36,421 nt of DNA from assembly GCA_031289275.1 (NCBI GenBank), contig JAITPV010000158.1, forward strand, positions 1-36,421, given 5' to 3'. The stretch comes from Tannerella sp. GTDB lineage: Bacteria; Bacteroidota; Bacteroidia; Bacteroidales; Tannerellaceae. Position numbers and translations under genes: made by a program. The notes under the pieces were generated by a model, which saw nothing but the letters and a program-made list of their open reading frames with translations, was not told where the DNA came from and ran no database searches. This document shows, in pieces, positions 25,182-33,685 of this stretch (the stretch's first letter is position 1; each line of letters starts with the position of its first letter).

Positions 25182-26975
25182 TTAAAATCCCGGATTCTGT
25201 ATCAAAACTGGGTTTTGAGCCACGCCCGGAATGGGTTGATAATAATTTTTCTCCAAGAATGTTTTCGATGAATTAAGCAGGTTGGGCGCCTTTTCAAAAA
25301 CATATTTCCCTGTCTTGTAATCCAACCAGGGCAACAAGGCCGCGAACAGGGTATTGTCGCACACTTGCGTGAACGTGCGCCAGCGTATCAAATCCCACAT
25401 TCTCAGGTTCTCGAACGCAAGTTCCACCCGCCGTTCACGCCGGATATCATCCATTGTCACCGATGTTTTTAGCGGCACGCCCGCTCGCGCCCGTATTTCG
25501 TTCAGTTTCGGCAATGCGTCGTTCGGGCGACCCAGTTCCATCACTGCTTCGGCATAATTCAGCAGCGTTTCGCCGTAGCGGAACACTAAGAAATTGGTGG
25601 TAGAACGATCCTGTCCTGTAATCACACCCGCCGGATCCATGTATTTCCTCAAATAAAATCCGGTATTGGTTGTAGCGGGAGTCATTCCTCCTTTGCCGCT
25701 GAGCGTTAACGAGGGGTCTTCCTGAAATAAACCCGCAGTGGTAGTGGCTGCCATCTTTACGCCGTCGCTACCGATAATGCCTCTGCGGATTTCCAGCGTT
25801 ACTCCCGCAAAAGTAGCATTCGGATAGAGAATCGTACCATAGAAACGCGCTTCCTTGCCGATGAAAATATCGTCCGGCTGGTCGTAATAAATCGGATTGC
25901 CGTCCGCATCGTTTATCTTTAACGTGCCGGATGTTCCGTCGGTACATTCGTAGGCTTCCACTAATTCTAACGTAGGGCCAATCGAATTGCACCATCCGGT
26001 TCCAATGGACTGAGGTAGGCTCATCATGTCGAAACTGTGTCCTTTGTCGGCCGAATAAGCCTTGACAAAAATCGCTTCTTCGTGCATTGTTCGGTCTAAA
26101 AACAGGTTCTGGTAGTTGGCCGCGCGGTCGTCCGGATTCTTATCATACAGTTTATACTTGCCGGAATTAATAATCGTTTCCGAAGCGGCTAAGGAAATGT
26201 TGAAATACTGGTTGGCCTTATCGGAGGGAATCCCCACTAATCCGTTCAGTTGTACCTGTCCGTATCGGGCAATAGAACCGGCATACAACATGGCGCGTGC
26301 TTTCAAGGCATATGCGGCATATTTCGTCGCCCGGAACTGTTCGCCGCTCACATTTTCCTCCGGAAGACCGGCGATGGCTTTATCCAAGTCTTCGGCAATA
26401 AAGTTCCACGTTTCCTCTTCCGTGCTGCGCGGCATTTGCAGGGCTTCACCGTTGGAGCCGTCATACTTCTGCGCCTCTTTCACCAACGGAACGCCGCCAT
26501 AGCGTTTCGCCATCGTGAAATAGTTGAACGCCCGCAGGAAATACGCCTCCGCCAGATACCTGTCTTTGGCCGATTGGTCGATGGTTGCATCCGGCATTTT
26601 CTCTATAAACTCATGTATCTTCCGTATTTTTGCGTATGCCCACGGATCGTCATAACCAAGCCCATAGACGTCGTTGTAGCAAACTAAGAAATTGTCGGGG
26701 TACGTCGGATTATGCTGGATTTGCCACACATAACCACGCATGGATTCATCCGTAAAATGCGTGGGATATCCTTCGCCACTGGCCATAGACTTGTTCGTTT
26801 CCATCTGTACATTATCATACAGGTCGGCCAGATAGGCCAGGATAGCGCTTTCATTTCCCCACACATCCGCGTCGGAAATAATATCTAACGGTTTCCTGTC
26901 CAGAAAATCATCCGTACAGGAACCTACTGTCAGGCACAAGCCTGCTATTATCATATATAAAATCTTACGTATCAT
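25182..26975 (-). CDS. SusD/RagB-family glycan-binding outer-membrane lipoprotein
   Basis: A 597-residue lipoprotein that acts as the surface lid of the SusC channel. The leader MIRKILYMIIAGLCLTVGSC places the lipidated Cys at 20, followed by TDDFLDRKPLD, the family N-terminal signature. It is rich in TPR-like helices (YLAEAYFLRAFNYFTMAKRYG, YAEAVMELG), and ends with the typical NEIRARAGVPL, then RRERRVELAFENLRMWDLIRW. It lies 12 bases after the susC gene. Sugar specificity cannot be inferred from this sequence. Confidence 0.95.
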   Translation of the reverse strand: MIRKILYMIIAGLCLTVGSCTDDFLDRKPLDIISDADVWGNESAILAYLADLYDNVQMETNKSMASGEGYPTHFTDESMRGYVWQIQHNPTYPDNFLVCYNDVYGLGYDDPWAYAKIRKIHEFIEKMPDATIDQSAKDRYLAEAYFLRAFNYFTMAKRYGGVPLVKEAQKYDGSNGEALQMPRSTEEETWNFIAEDLDKAIAGLPEENVSGEQFRATKYAAYALKARAMLYAGSIARYGQVQLNGLVGIPSDKANQYFNISLAASETIINSGKYKLYDKNPDDRAANYQNLFLDRTMHEEAIFVKAYSADKGHSFDMMSLPQSIGTGWCNSIGPTLELVEAYECTDGTSGTLKINDADGNPIYYDQPDDIFIGKEARFYGTILYPNATFAGVTLEIRRGIIGSDGVKMAATTTAGLFQEDPSLTLSGKGGMTPATTNTGFYLRKYMDPAGVITGQDRSTTNFLVFRYGETLLNYAEAVMELGRPNDALPKLNEIRARAGVPLKTSVTMDDIRRERRVELAFENLRMWDLIRWRTFTQVCDNTLFAALLPWLDYKTGKYVFEKAPNLLNSSKTFLEKNYYQPIPGVAQNPVLIQNPGF

Positions 26976-26987
26976 AATCTGTCTTAT

Positions 26988-29900
26988 TTAAAATGTAATA
27001 TTTACTCCTATATTCCAAGTTTTCACCGCAGGATACACCACAAAACGGATATCGTCCAACTCCGGGTCTCCGAACGGGAGATTGTCGAAGGTCAGCACAT
27101 TATTGCCGGAAACGTACAGCCTCAGGTCGCTTATCCCCGCCTTGGCGACTATCTGCTTCGGCAGCGTGTAGCCCAGTTCCACGTTTTTAACCCTGAAGTA
27201 GTAGGACTCCGGCACATTCCATGTGGAATACCGCATGTTATTGGCTTTCCCCGAAGCGTAGGTCGAAGGATATTTGCCCGGAACCCACTCCGAATTGGGG
27301 TCATACGGGTCGGCCCGATGCCACCGGTCCATAAATACTTTCAGGGAAGTACCGCCATTAAACAACGGCGCTTCCATCGCATTCCACATGCGACGGGTAT
27401 AATGCGTGGCGCCCTGTATCAGCACGGAACAATCGAAGCCACGCCAGTTGGCGGTGATGTCGAAGCCATAGTAAATCTCCGGCATCGTGTTCCGGCCGAT
27501 CGGCTGGACGTCCAAGTCATTGATTACGCCGTCGCCGTTGAGGTCTTCAAATTTCAGGTCGCCGGGCAGTAAGGTCGTGTTGCCGTTGCCGTCCTGCACC
27601 GCCCAGTTGTTAATATCTTCATAGCTCTGGAATGGCCCGACGCATACGTAACCATACGCGATGTTCGTCCACCGGTCGCTCCGGTTGTTTTTCCAGTCCA
27701 GGAAGGAATTGGCCGGGTCGGCCTGTTCAATATACTGGTTTCTGGCCCGGGTGAACGACATGTTTCCTTTGACGGAATATCTGAAATCCCCTACCTGATT
27801 GTTGTGTCCCAGCGTCAGTTCAAACCCGCGGTAGTTGTCGCTGTTCAGGTTTTCCTGCGGCATGGATGCCCCGAACGTATTGGGCAACGACACGGAACGA
27901 TAGGCCAGCAATCCGTCGCGCTTGCGGTAGAACACGTCGAGCGACGCTTCGAGCAAGCCGTTCCGGTAGGAGGCATCAACGCCGGCATTATAGATTTCGG
28001 ACGTGTACCAGGTGAACTCCTCATTGGACATTCCTGTGGAAACAATACTCTTGACCACATCCGACCCGAAGAGATACGTGCTGCCGCTCGGATAGTTGTA
28101 GCCGGTCAGGTACTGGAAAGCGGCCACGCGGTCGTCGCCCGTCTTTCCGTACGAAAGCCGCAACTTCAGGTTGCTCAGCGCGGAATGGCTGTCTTTCAGG
28201 AACGATTCTTCCGAAATACGCCACGCCACCTCTGCGCCCGGGAAGAATCCCCAGCGTTTGTCCTTGTAGAATTTCGCCGACCCGTCCTCGCGGAACGTCA
28301 GGTTGACCATGTATTTGCTCAGGTAATCGTAATTGAGCCTGCCGATATACGACACGTTGGCCAGTTCCGACGCCGAACCTGCATTCGTCTTGTTCAGGTC
28401 GCGCCCGGCATTGAGCTGATCCAGGGCGTCAATATCGAACTGCCGGAAGGCGCTGACGTAATCCGTCAAGTCTTCCCGCTGTTCATATGCAAGGAAAGCG
28501 GATACCGTATGTTTCTGCGCAAACGTCCGCTGATAGTCCAGCCGGAACTGCAGGAAATTCTGCGTGCCGATATCATCCCGGCGGGTTAACGATGCCGGTA
28601 CTCCCACCGTGTACGTCTTGTTATACGTATCCGTCGTTTTATCGTAGGAATAAAGATGATATACTTTACTGAATGCTTTGGTCTCCTTCAGGTTCCCTAA
28701 GTAACTGAACAGCGCTTTGGCCGACAGTCCCTCCACAAACGGGACGTCATACTTCAGCGAAAACTGCCCGTTGAACAGTTTGTACCTTTGCCGGTTATAT
28801 CCGCTGATTTCAGTATAAAGGCTTGCAAGCGGGTTACCGGCGCTGGGGGTTCCCTGATAATATGCATGATTGTCATCATTGGCATACGGGGAATAGATGG
28901 GTAATATACCATCCGTACCGACATTACTTTTTATTCGCCTGTTCTCGATGCGCCCGCTTAACTGCACCTCTGCCGTCAGGTGGCGGGCAATCCGGGCGGA
29001 AATATTGGAGCGGATATTATACCTGTCGAATCCCGACTCGCCGCCTACACTGTTCCCGGCCTGATTCAGGTAGCCCACCGAAGTGAAATAATTGACGACC
29101 TCGTTTCCGCCGGTGACGTTCAGGTTGTGCTGGGTCTGGGGTGCATTCGAGCGGATGAGAATGTCTTCCCAGTCATAACTCCGGTAGCCTTCTTCGGTGC
29201 CCACCCTGAATTTTTCAATGTCTTCGCGGCTGTAAACAAGCGCCATCCCCTTGTTCAATGCGTCTTCGTTTACAGATTCCGCATATTCCAGCGCATTAAC
29301 AACCTCCGGTTGACCGATAAGGTTTTGCCAGCCGTACGATCCGTTATAGGTGATTTTGGCTTTGCCGGTCACCCCTTTCTTGGTCGTAATCAGCATCACG
29401 CCGTTACCGGCCTTCACGCCATAAATCGCTGCCGACGCATCTTTCAGGATGGAAATGCTTTCGATTTCATTCGGGTCGATCTGGAATCCGGGTTGCTCCA
29501 CGCCGTCCACCAGAATCAACGGCGAGCCGAAGCCGCGGATGTCCACCGACGCTTCGGCGCCGGGATCGCCGCCCCGATCTACCACCCGGACGCCGGGTAA
29601 GCGGCCGACAATCGCCTTACTGATGTTCGCCACCGGCGCACGCACCAAATCCTCCGTGGAAATAGCGGCCACCGAACCGGTCAGGGTCACTTTCTTCTGC
29701 GTACCGTAACCGACGACCACCACCTCTTCCAACGCCTGATTGTCTTCTACAAGCGTAATTCGCAGGTTTGTTTGATTACCGACGGTAATACTTTGCGTAA
29801 TGTACCCGATAAAGGATATTTGCAAAACGGCATTCTCCCGAACGGTCAGGGAAAATTTCCCGTCCACGTCCGTAATATTCCCGTTCGTCGTGCCTTTTTC

Positions 29901-30059
29901 GACCACATTCGCCCCGATGATCGGCTCGCTGTTGGCGTCAATCACCGTACCGGTCACTTGCTTCTGCGCTTGCGCAGCCCGTGAACCACTGAGGATACAT
30001 AGCAAGCAAAGCATCTTTCGCCATGTATCCCATCTCTTTAAATTTAACATCTTACTCAT
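26988..30059 (-). CDS. SusC/RagA-family TonB-dependent glycan transporter
   Basis: A 1,023-residue outer-membrane importer. After the signal peptide ending near AAQAQ comes a carboxypeptidase-D regulatory-like domain (VTGTVIDANSEPIIGANVV), then a TonB-box-like segment (LEEVVVVGYGTQKK), the plug (LTGSVAAISTEDL) with the SusC signature DASAAIYG, and a 22-strand-type barrel ending WNIGVNITF with the C-terminal Phe. It lacks an STN domain, so it is not itself an anti-sigma-linked transducer. Start is ambiguous: ATGs at 30059, 30050 and 30014 are in frame; I use the first. It is first in a PUL of susC, susD, DUF3823 and GH123, with no regulator gene adjacent. Confidence 0.95.
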   Translation of the reverse strand: MSKMLNLKRWDTWRKMLCLLCILSGSRAAQAQKQVTGTVIDANSEPIIGANVVEKGTTNGNITDVDGKFSLTVRENAVLQISFIGYITQSITVGNQTNLRITLVEDNQALEEVVVVGYGTQKKVTLTGSVAAISTEDLVRAPVANISKAIVGRLPGVRVVDRGGDPGAEASVDIRGFGSPLILVDGVEQPGFQIDPNEIESISILKDASAAIYGVKAGNGVMLITTKKGVTGKAKITYNGSYGWQNLIGQPEVVNALEYAESVNEDALNKGMALVYSREDIEKFRVGTEEGYRSYDWEDILIRSNAPQTQHNLNVTGGNEVVNYFTSVGYLNQAGNSVGGESGFDRYNIRSNISARIARHLTAEVQLSGRIENRRIKSNVGTDGILPIYSPYANDDNHAYYQGTPSAGNPLASLYTEISGYNRQRYKLFNGQFSLKYDVPFVEGLSAKALFSYLGNLKETKAFSKVYHLYSYDKTTDTYNKTYTVGVPASLTRRDDIGTQNFLQFRLDYQRTFAQKHTVSAFLAYEQREDLTDYVSAFRQFDIDALDQLNAGRDLNKTNAGSASELANVSYIGRLNYDYLSKYMVNLTFREDGSAKFYKDKRWGFFPGAEVAWRISEESFLKDSHSALSNLKLRLSYGKTGDDRVAAFQYLTGYNYPSGSTYLFGSDVVKSIVSTGMSNEEFTWYTSEIYNAGVDASYRNGLLEASLDVFYRKRDGLLAYRSVSLPNTFGASMPQENLNSDNYRGFELTLGHNNQVGDFRYSVKGNMSFTRARNQYIEQADPANSFLDWKNNRSDRWTNIAYGYVCVGPFQSYEDINNWAVQDGNGNTTLLPGDLKFEDLNGDGVINDLDVQPIGRNTMPEIYYGFDITANWRGFDCSVLIQGATHYTRRMWNAMEAPLFNGGTSLKVFMDRWHRADPYDPNSEWVPGKYPSTYASGKANNMRYSTWNVPESYYFRVKNVELGYTLPKQIVAKAGISDLRLYVSGNNVLTFDNLPFGDPELDDIRFVVYPAVKTWNIGVNITF

Positions 30060-30226
30060 TTAATCATAAATTAAAAATTAATAGTAAACAACTAAAAAAC
30101 ACATGATAGCAATACAGTAATGTCTGCTATTTTTTTTATATTCTTATATATTACGGGTGTATAACCGTACCGACTCATTCTCTCCTGTATTTCCGGGTTG
30201 TTTTGCACGCCCGAAATAGAAACGCG

Positions 30227-31096
30227 ATGAGAAAACTGATTATAAATGTAGTCTGGATATTTTGTTTAATATCCGCCGCGTCCGCCCAGAGAGGGTTGGT
30301 GTACGAGACGCGGACAGTGAAAAGTAATATCCTGAAAATGGAGCGCAAGTATTCGATCTACTTGCCGCCGGGATATGAAGAGAGCGACCAGGCGTATCCG
30401 GTGTTATACCTGTTGCATGGTTCCGGAGACGATCACACGGGTTGGGTGCAATTCGGTCAAGTGCAACACATTGCCGATAAGGTTATTGCCGAAGGCCGTG
30501 CGGCGCACATGATTATTGTAATGCCTGATGCGGACGCTAGAAGGGGCTATTTTAACGATATCCGGGGTGATTTCAACTATGAAGATTTCTTTTTTAAGGA
30601 ACTCATTCCACACATCGAAAAAACGTACCGTGTGCGCAAAGACAAACATTACCGTGCCGTAGCCGGGCTGTCGATGGGCGGAGGTGGAAGCATCTTTTAT
30701 GCCTTACATCAACCGGACATGTTTGCGGCTGCTGCTCCATTGAGCGCATCCACAGGCCTTTGGGAGATGGATCAGTTGAAATCCCGTTTGGGCGATACGG
30801 CCGCCAAAGTAACTGCCGCCCAACTGGAAGCCTATTTCAAGCATCATAACATGGAGGCTATTCTCAAAAACGCTTCCAAAGAGGATTTGGATAAAATCAA
30901 ACGTATCCGTTGGTATATCAGTTGTGGGGACGATGATTTCCTGTATGAAGGAAATAGCCTGATGCACATTCTTTTTCGCAAAAATGAAATAGCGCATGAG
31001 TATCGCGTGAAAGACGGCGGGCATACGTGGACTTACTGGCGGATGGAATTACCTTTGGTAATGGAATTTGTCTCCAAATCATTTACTCAGTATTAA
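30227..31096 (+). CDS. Exported alpha/beta-hydrolase esterase (CE1/esterase D-like)
   Basis: A 290-residue secreted serine esterase. The ATG at 30227 gives a leader MRKLIINVVWIFCLISAASAQ; the open frame extends only a little upstream to 30203. Nucleophile Ser149 is in GLSMGG, the oxyanion region is LLHGSGDD, and the C-terminal catalytic His is in DGGHTW; an Asp in SCGDDDFLY is the likely acid. CE1 members deacylate (acetyl, feruloyl) glycans, though peptide-ester substrates cannot be excluded. It is divergent from susC with a 167-base gap, which suggests a PUL accessory enzyme that removes ester groups. Its 3' end overlaps the convergent HU-like gene by 14 bases. Confidence 0.85.
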   Translation: MRKLIINVVWIFCLISAASAQRGLVYETRTVKSNILKMERKYSIYLPPGYEESDQAYPVLYLLHGSGDDHTGWVQFGQVQHIADKVIAEGRAAHMIIVMPDADARRGYFNDIRGDFNYEDFFFKELIPHIEKTYRVRKDKHYRAVAGLSMGGGGSIFYALHQPDMFAAAAPLSASTGLWEMDQLKSRLGDTAAKVTAAQLEAYFKHHNMEAILKNASKEDLDKIKRIRWYISCGDDDFLYEGNSLMHILFRKNEIAHEYRVKDGGHTWTYWRMELPLVMEFVSKSFTQY

Positions 31097-31682
31097 ACTG
31101 GTAGAGCGGCTGATTACAGAAGCCTGTCTTTTTGAGTTTACCTGCGGCTACTAATTGTTTGAGCCGGCGGGCGGCAGTGCTTTTGGTGAAGCCGAACAGC
31201 GTCATGAATTGGTTACCGTTCATGTACATATTATCCTTAAAATAAGCCGTCAACCTTTTCTCCATCGCCTGTTCCGAATGTTGTTCCGAATGTTTTTTGA
31301 CCGGTGTCCGCACGGGTTGGATACTCCGGAAGGCATTCTTGAAATCTATCTCCGGACGAAACGCAATCGATTTGACGTGAATGGATTCCGCCCGTATTTC
31401 GCGAGGTGACTTGACCGGCGGGCACGACAGCGTCAACTGGAAATAATCCAATCCCTCCAGATGGATTCGCCAACTTTCGGACAATTTATAGGTCATTGTC
31501 TGGGTCAGCGCCGCTAAAACGGCCTTTACATCCCCGACTGTCAAGGATGTAGCCTGTTGAATTTCGTTGGCAAGCGCATCCGTCGTCAGGGTGCCTTGCG
31601 TCACTACCCGCGCATGATAAGTCGGTGGCTGTTCACCGTCTTTCGGCTGCGGGGTTTCATAGAAATCATAATTCAGTCCCAT
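31083..31682 (-). CDS. HU-like DNA-binding protein with C-terminal winged-helix-like domain
   Basis: A 199-residue protein. Residues of about 1-115 look like the Bacteroidota HU-related family (GLNYDFYETP, TLTTDALANEIQQATSLTVG, LEGLDYFQLTLSCP), with the typical start and helix-strand order. A linker containing the repeat KHSEQHSEQ follows. Residues of about 138-199 (MEKRLTAYFKDNMYMNGNQF, then STAARRLKQLVAAGKLKKTG) resemble a winged-helix DNA-binding unit, an uncommon addition to HU. The ATG at 31682 is the only good start. It is convergent with, and overlaps, the esterase. About 75 bases upstream lies the 22-bp-phased palindrome array, which this protein is an obvious candidate to bind. I do not know a characterised homologue. 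Confidence 0.75.
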   Translation of the reverse strand: MGLNYDFYETPQPKDGEQPPTYHARVVTQGTLTTDALANEIQQATSLTVGDVKAVLAALTQTMTYKLSESWRIHLEGLDYFQLTLSCPPVKSPREIRAESIHVKSIAFRPEIDFKNAFRSIQPVRTPVKKHSEQHSEQAMEKRLTAYFKDNMYMNGNQFMTLFGFTKSTAARRLKQLVAAGKLKKTGFCNQPLYQFNTE

Positions 31683-31741
31683 TGTATTAATGTTTATATC
31701 ACTTATTATTAATCTTCTTCATACTACTAATTAATGCTTTC

Positions 31742-31750
31742 CAAAGTATA
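31742..31750 (-). promoter_or_regulatory. Possible -7 box of the HU-like gene
   Basis: Minus strand reads TATACTTTG, like TAnnTTTG with one extra base. Its expected -33 area would fall in the first palindrome (31759-31776), so a protein bound there would block it. Confidence 0.35.
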
Positions 31751-31758
31751 TATTAATC

Positions 31759-31842
31759 ATTTCATATCTGTGAGATATTCATTTCACATACGTGAAATAA
31801 TCATTTCACGTATGTGAAACATCTGTTTCACGTTTATGAAAT
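31759..31842. promoter_or_regulatory. Array of four near-palindromes phased exactly 22 bp apart
   Basis: Four 18-bp sites start at 31759, 31781, 31803 and 31825. Sites two and three are ATTTCACATACGTGAAAT and ATTTCACGTATGTGAAAC, nearly each other's reverse complement; sites one and four are degenerate (ATTTCATATCTGTGAGAT, GTTTCACGTTTATGAAAT). Each has the half-site TTTCAC with GTGAAA. Four-base AT-rich spacers (ATTC, AATC, ATCT) separate them. The 22-bp period is about two helical turns, so all sites face the same side of the DNA. The array lies 77 bases before the HU-like start and about 138 before the phosphatase -7 box. It is likely an operator for cooperative binding. The rest of 31683-32008 holds a dyad at 31937-31973 and the phosphatase -7 box. 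Confidence 0.85.
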
Positions 31843-31979
31843 GAATAATATAAAGTTACAAAAGTACTACTTTCTTGTTAGTAAAACAATAGTTTCAAGT
31901 TAGATTATTATGAATAGTCAAAAACAATAAATTGACTTCCATTGGCACTCGAAAGTTCGTGCTTGTCATGGAAAAATAG

Positions 31980-31987
31980 TATATTTG
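31980..31987 (+). promoter_or_regulatory. -7 box of the phosphatase gene
   Basis: TATATTTG matches the consensus, 21 bases before the ATG at 32009. Just upstream is a dyad, TTCCAT (31937-31942) with ATGGAA (31968-31973), which could be part of a regulator site. Confidence 0.55.
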
Positions 31988-32008
31988 CGAATAAAAAAAA
32001 CATTTACA

Positions 32009-32557
32009 ATGCAAAACCAGCAAACTACGCTACCATCAGTGCCGTGCCGTTACTCCTACGAAGTAGCGCCGCTAAAATTTTATGCCGGTGAGTATCCGGG
32101 CAACCCGAATGCCAACAAAGCAAAAGAAAAAGTTGCCGCGCTGGTAAAATTCGGAATTACTCATTTTGTTGACCTTACCGAAGCGGACGAATTGGAACCC
32201 TACGCGCCGTATCTTCCGGCAGAGATTGGCTATCGCCGATTTGCGGTAGCCGACCCGCAGCTTGCGCCCTTAGACGTGATGCATGCAATTATTGCGCATA
32301 TCGAAAAACTTCTCGCCGACGGAGAATGTATTTACCTGCATTGTCGCGGTGGTATTGACCGCACTGGCGGCGTGGTGGCTTGTTGGTTTGCGCACAGCGG
32401 AATGCCTGCCGACGAAGCCCTGCGCCAATACCAAACCCGCTGGGCAACAAATCCGAAATCGATGGAAATTTATTGGACACCGGCAATTCAGCTACAACCT
32501 GATTATGTTCGGAAATTTATTGCTTTTGAGCAGCAGGCAGGATTTAGCAGTTATTAG
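32009..32557 (+). CDS. Cys-based protein/dual-specificity phosphatase-like protein
   Basis: A 182-residue cytoplasmic protein. The CX5R active-site loop is HCRGGIDRTG with Cys112 and Arg118. A preceding hydrophobic strand (GECIYL) and an earlier HFVDLTEADE segment fit the fold; Asp59 or Asp82 may be the general acid. The ATG at 32009 lies 21 bases after a good -7 box; the frame continues upstream but without a start. No signal peptide. Tyrosine or other phospho-substrates possible; the compact size is that of dual-specificity type enzymes. It is divergent from the HU-like gene, sharing the 326-base region that contains the palindrome array. Confidence 0.8.
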   Translation: MQNQQTTLPSVPCRYSYEVAPLKFYAGEYPGNPNANKAKEKVAALVKFGITHFVDLTEADELEPYAPYLPAEIGYRRFAVADPQLAPLDVMHAIIAHIEKLLADGECIYLHCRGGIDRTGGVVACWFAHSGMPADEALRQYQTRWATNPKSMEIYWTPAIQLQPDYVRKFIAFEQQAGFSSY

Positions 32558-32590
32558 CATTAGGTAAACTCTGCTGTTTATTATTTTTCT

Positions 32591-32598
32591 TATCTTTG
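32591..32598 (+). promoter_or_regulatory. -7 box of the glycosyltransferase gene
   Basis: TATCTTTG followed by CGCAC, an exact consensus match, 21 bases before the ATG at 32620. Confidence 0.6.
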
Positions 32599-32619
32599 CG
32601 CACTAAAACTTTCAACCGT

Positions 32620-33567
32620 ATGGATATTTCTGTAGTAATACCGCTGTATAATGAAGCGGAGTCGCTTCCCGAATTACAGGCGTGGATTGAACAGGTGATG
32701 GAGGCACATCATTTCAGTTATGAGGTTTTGTATGTAAATGACGGCAGTACGGATCCTTCGTGGGGCGTGATTGAACGCTTGGCGCAACAGTCACCTTGCG
32801 TGAAAGGTATCAAGTTCCGTCGAAACTACGGCAAATCGCCGGCGCTGCATTGCGGATTCCAACGGGCAGTGGGTGACGTGGTCATCACAATGGATGCCGA
32901 TTTGCAGGATAGTCCGGACGAAATACCCGAATTGTACCGGATGATTGTGGAGGAGGGATATGATGTGGTCTCCGGATGGAAGAAAAAACGATACGACCCG
33001 CTAACAAAGACCCTTCCGACGAAACTTTTCAACGCGACCGCGCGTAAATTTTCCGGTATTTATCTGCACGATTTTAACTGTGGATTGAAATCTTACCGGA
33101 ACGAGGTGGTTAAGAATATAGAGGTTTACAACGATATGCACCGTTATATCCCGTATCTGGCCAAGATTGCGGGATACAACAAAATCGGAGAAAAAGTGGT
33201 GCAACACCAGGCGCGGAAATACGGAATCACAAAATTCGGTTTGAACCGTTTTGTCAACGGCTATTTAGACTTGATTACGCTTTGGTTTACGTCCAAATTC
33301 GGAAAAAAACCGATGCACTTCTTCGGCATGTGGGGCAGCGCCATGTTCCTGATCGGCTTTTTGGCGCTGATTTATGTGCTTGTGATGAAATTAATTTCCA
33401 TGTTTTCGGGAGATTTACGCCCTCTGGTCACCCATTCACCCTATTTCTATATTTCACTCACGGCAATGATTTTGGGCACCCAGATGTTTTTGGCCGGATT
33501 CCTCGGTGAATTGGTTTCGCGCAATTCGCCGACCCGGAACAAGTATAAAATCGAGGAAGAAATATAA
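32620..33567 (+). CDS. GT2-family membrane glycosyltransferase (dolichol-phosphate mannosyltransferase-like)
   Basis: A 315-residue protein that probably transfers a sugar from a nucleotide donor to undecaprenyl or another lipid phosphate at the inner membrane. Start MDISVVIPLYNEAESLPEL is the GT2 N-terminus; the frame continues upstream to 32596 but passes through the promoter. The metal-binding DxD is Asp92-Ala-Asp94 in TMDADLQDSPDE, and the acceptor-side motif includes DFNCGLKSYRNEV. Two transmembrane segments occupy about 233-256 and 274-297, typical of the GtrB/YkcC group. Its sugar and role (glycan decoration, lipid A or O-antigen) are unknown. Confidence 0.9.
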   Translation: MDISVVIPLYNEAESLPELQAWIEQVMEAHHFSYEVLYVNDGSTDPSWGVIERLAQQSPCVKGIKFRRNYGKSPALHCGFQRAVGDVVITMDADLQDSPDEIPELYRMIVEEGYDVVSGWKKKRYDPLTKTLPTKLFNATARKFSGIYLHDFNCGLKSYRNEVVKNIEVYNDMHRYIPYLAKIAGYNKIGEKVVQHQARKYGITKFGLNRFVNGYLDLITLWFTSKFGKKPMHFFGMWGSAMFLIGFLALIYVLVMKLISMFSGDLRPLVTHSPYFYISLTAMILGTQMFLAGFLGELVSRNSPTRNKYKIEEEI

Positions 33568-33647
33568 ACTCCCGGAATCAGAGAGGAAAAAATATTGAAC
33601 TTTGAATTTTAACATCCTTCTAACGGGAAATTTTCACAATAATTTGT

Positions 33648-33655
33648 TACCTTTG
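33648..33655 (+). promoter_or_regulatory. -7 box of the thrS operon
   Basis: TACCTTTG followed by CGCC, an exact Bacteroidota consensus, 30 bases before the ATG at 33686. It lies within an apparent upstream extension of the thrS frame, which supports the later start. Confidence 0.65.
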
Positions 33656-33685
33656 CGCCATGAATTTCAGATTACAATTTCAATA

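Noticed and set aside
27804..28589. 261-codon plus-strand frame inside susC
   Set aside because: It is antisense to the barrel of a full-length SusC; no start context or domain.
31759..31842. CRISPR or plasmid iteron origin
   Set aside because: Separators are only four bases, the units are palindromic, and there is no replication initiator or plasmid partition gene nearby; the flanking genes are chromosomal. Iteron-like use remains only a remote possibility.
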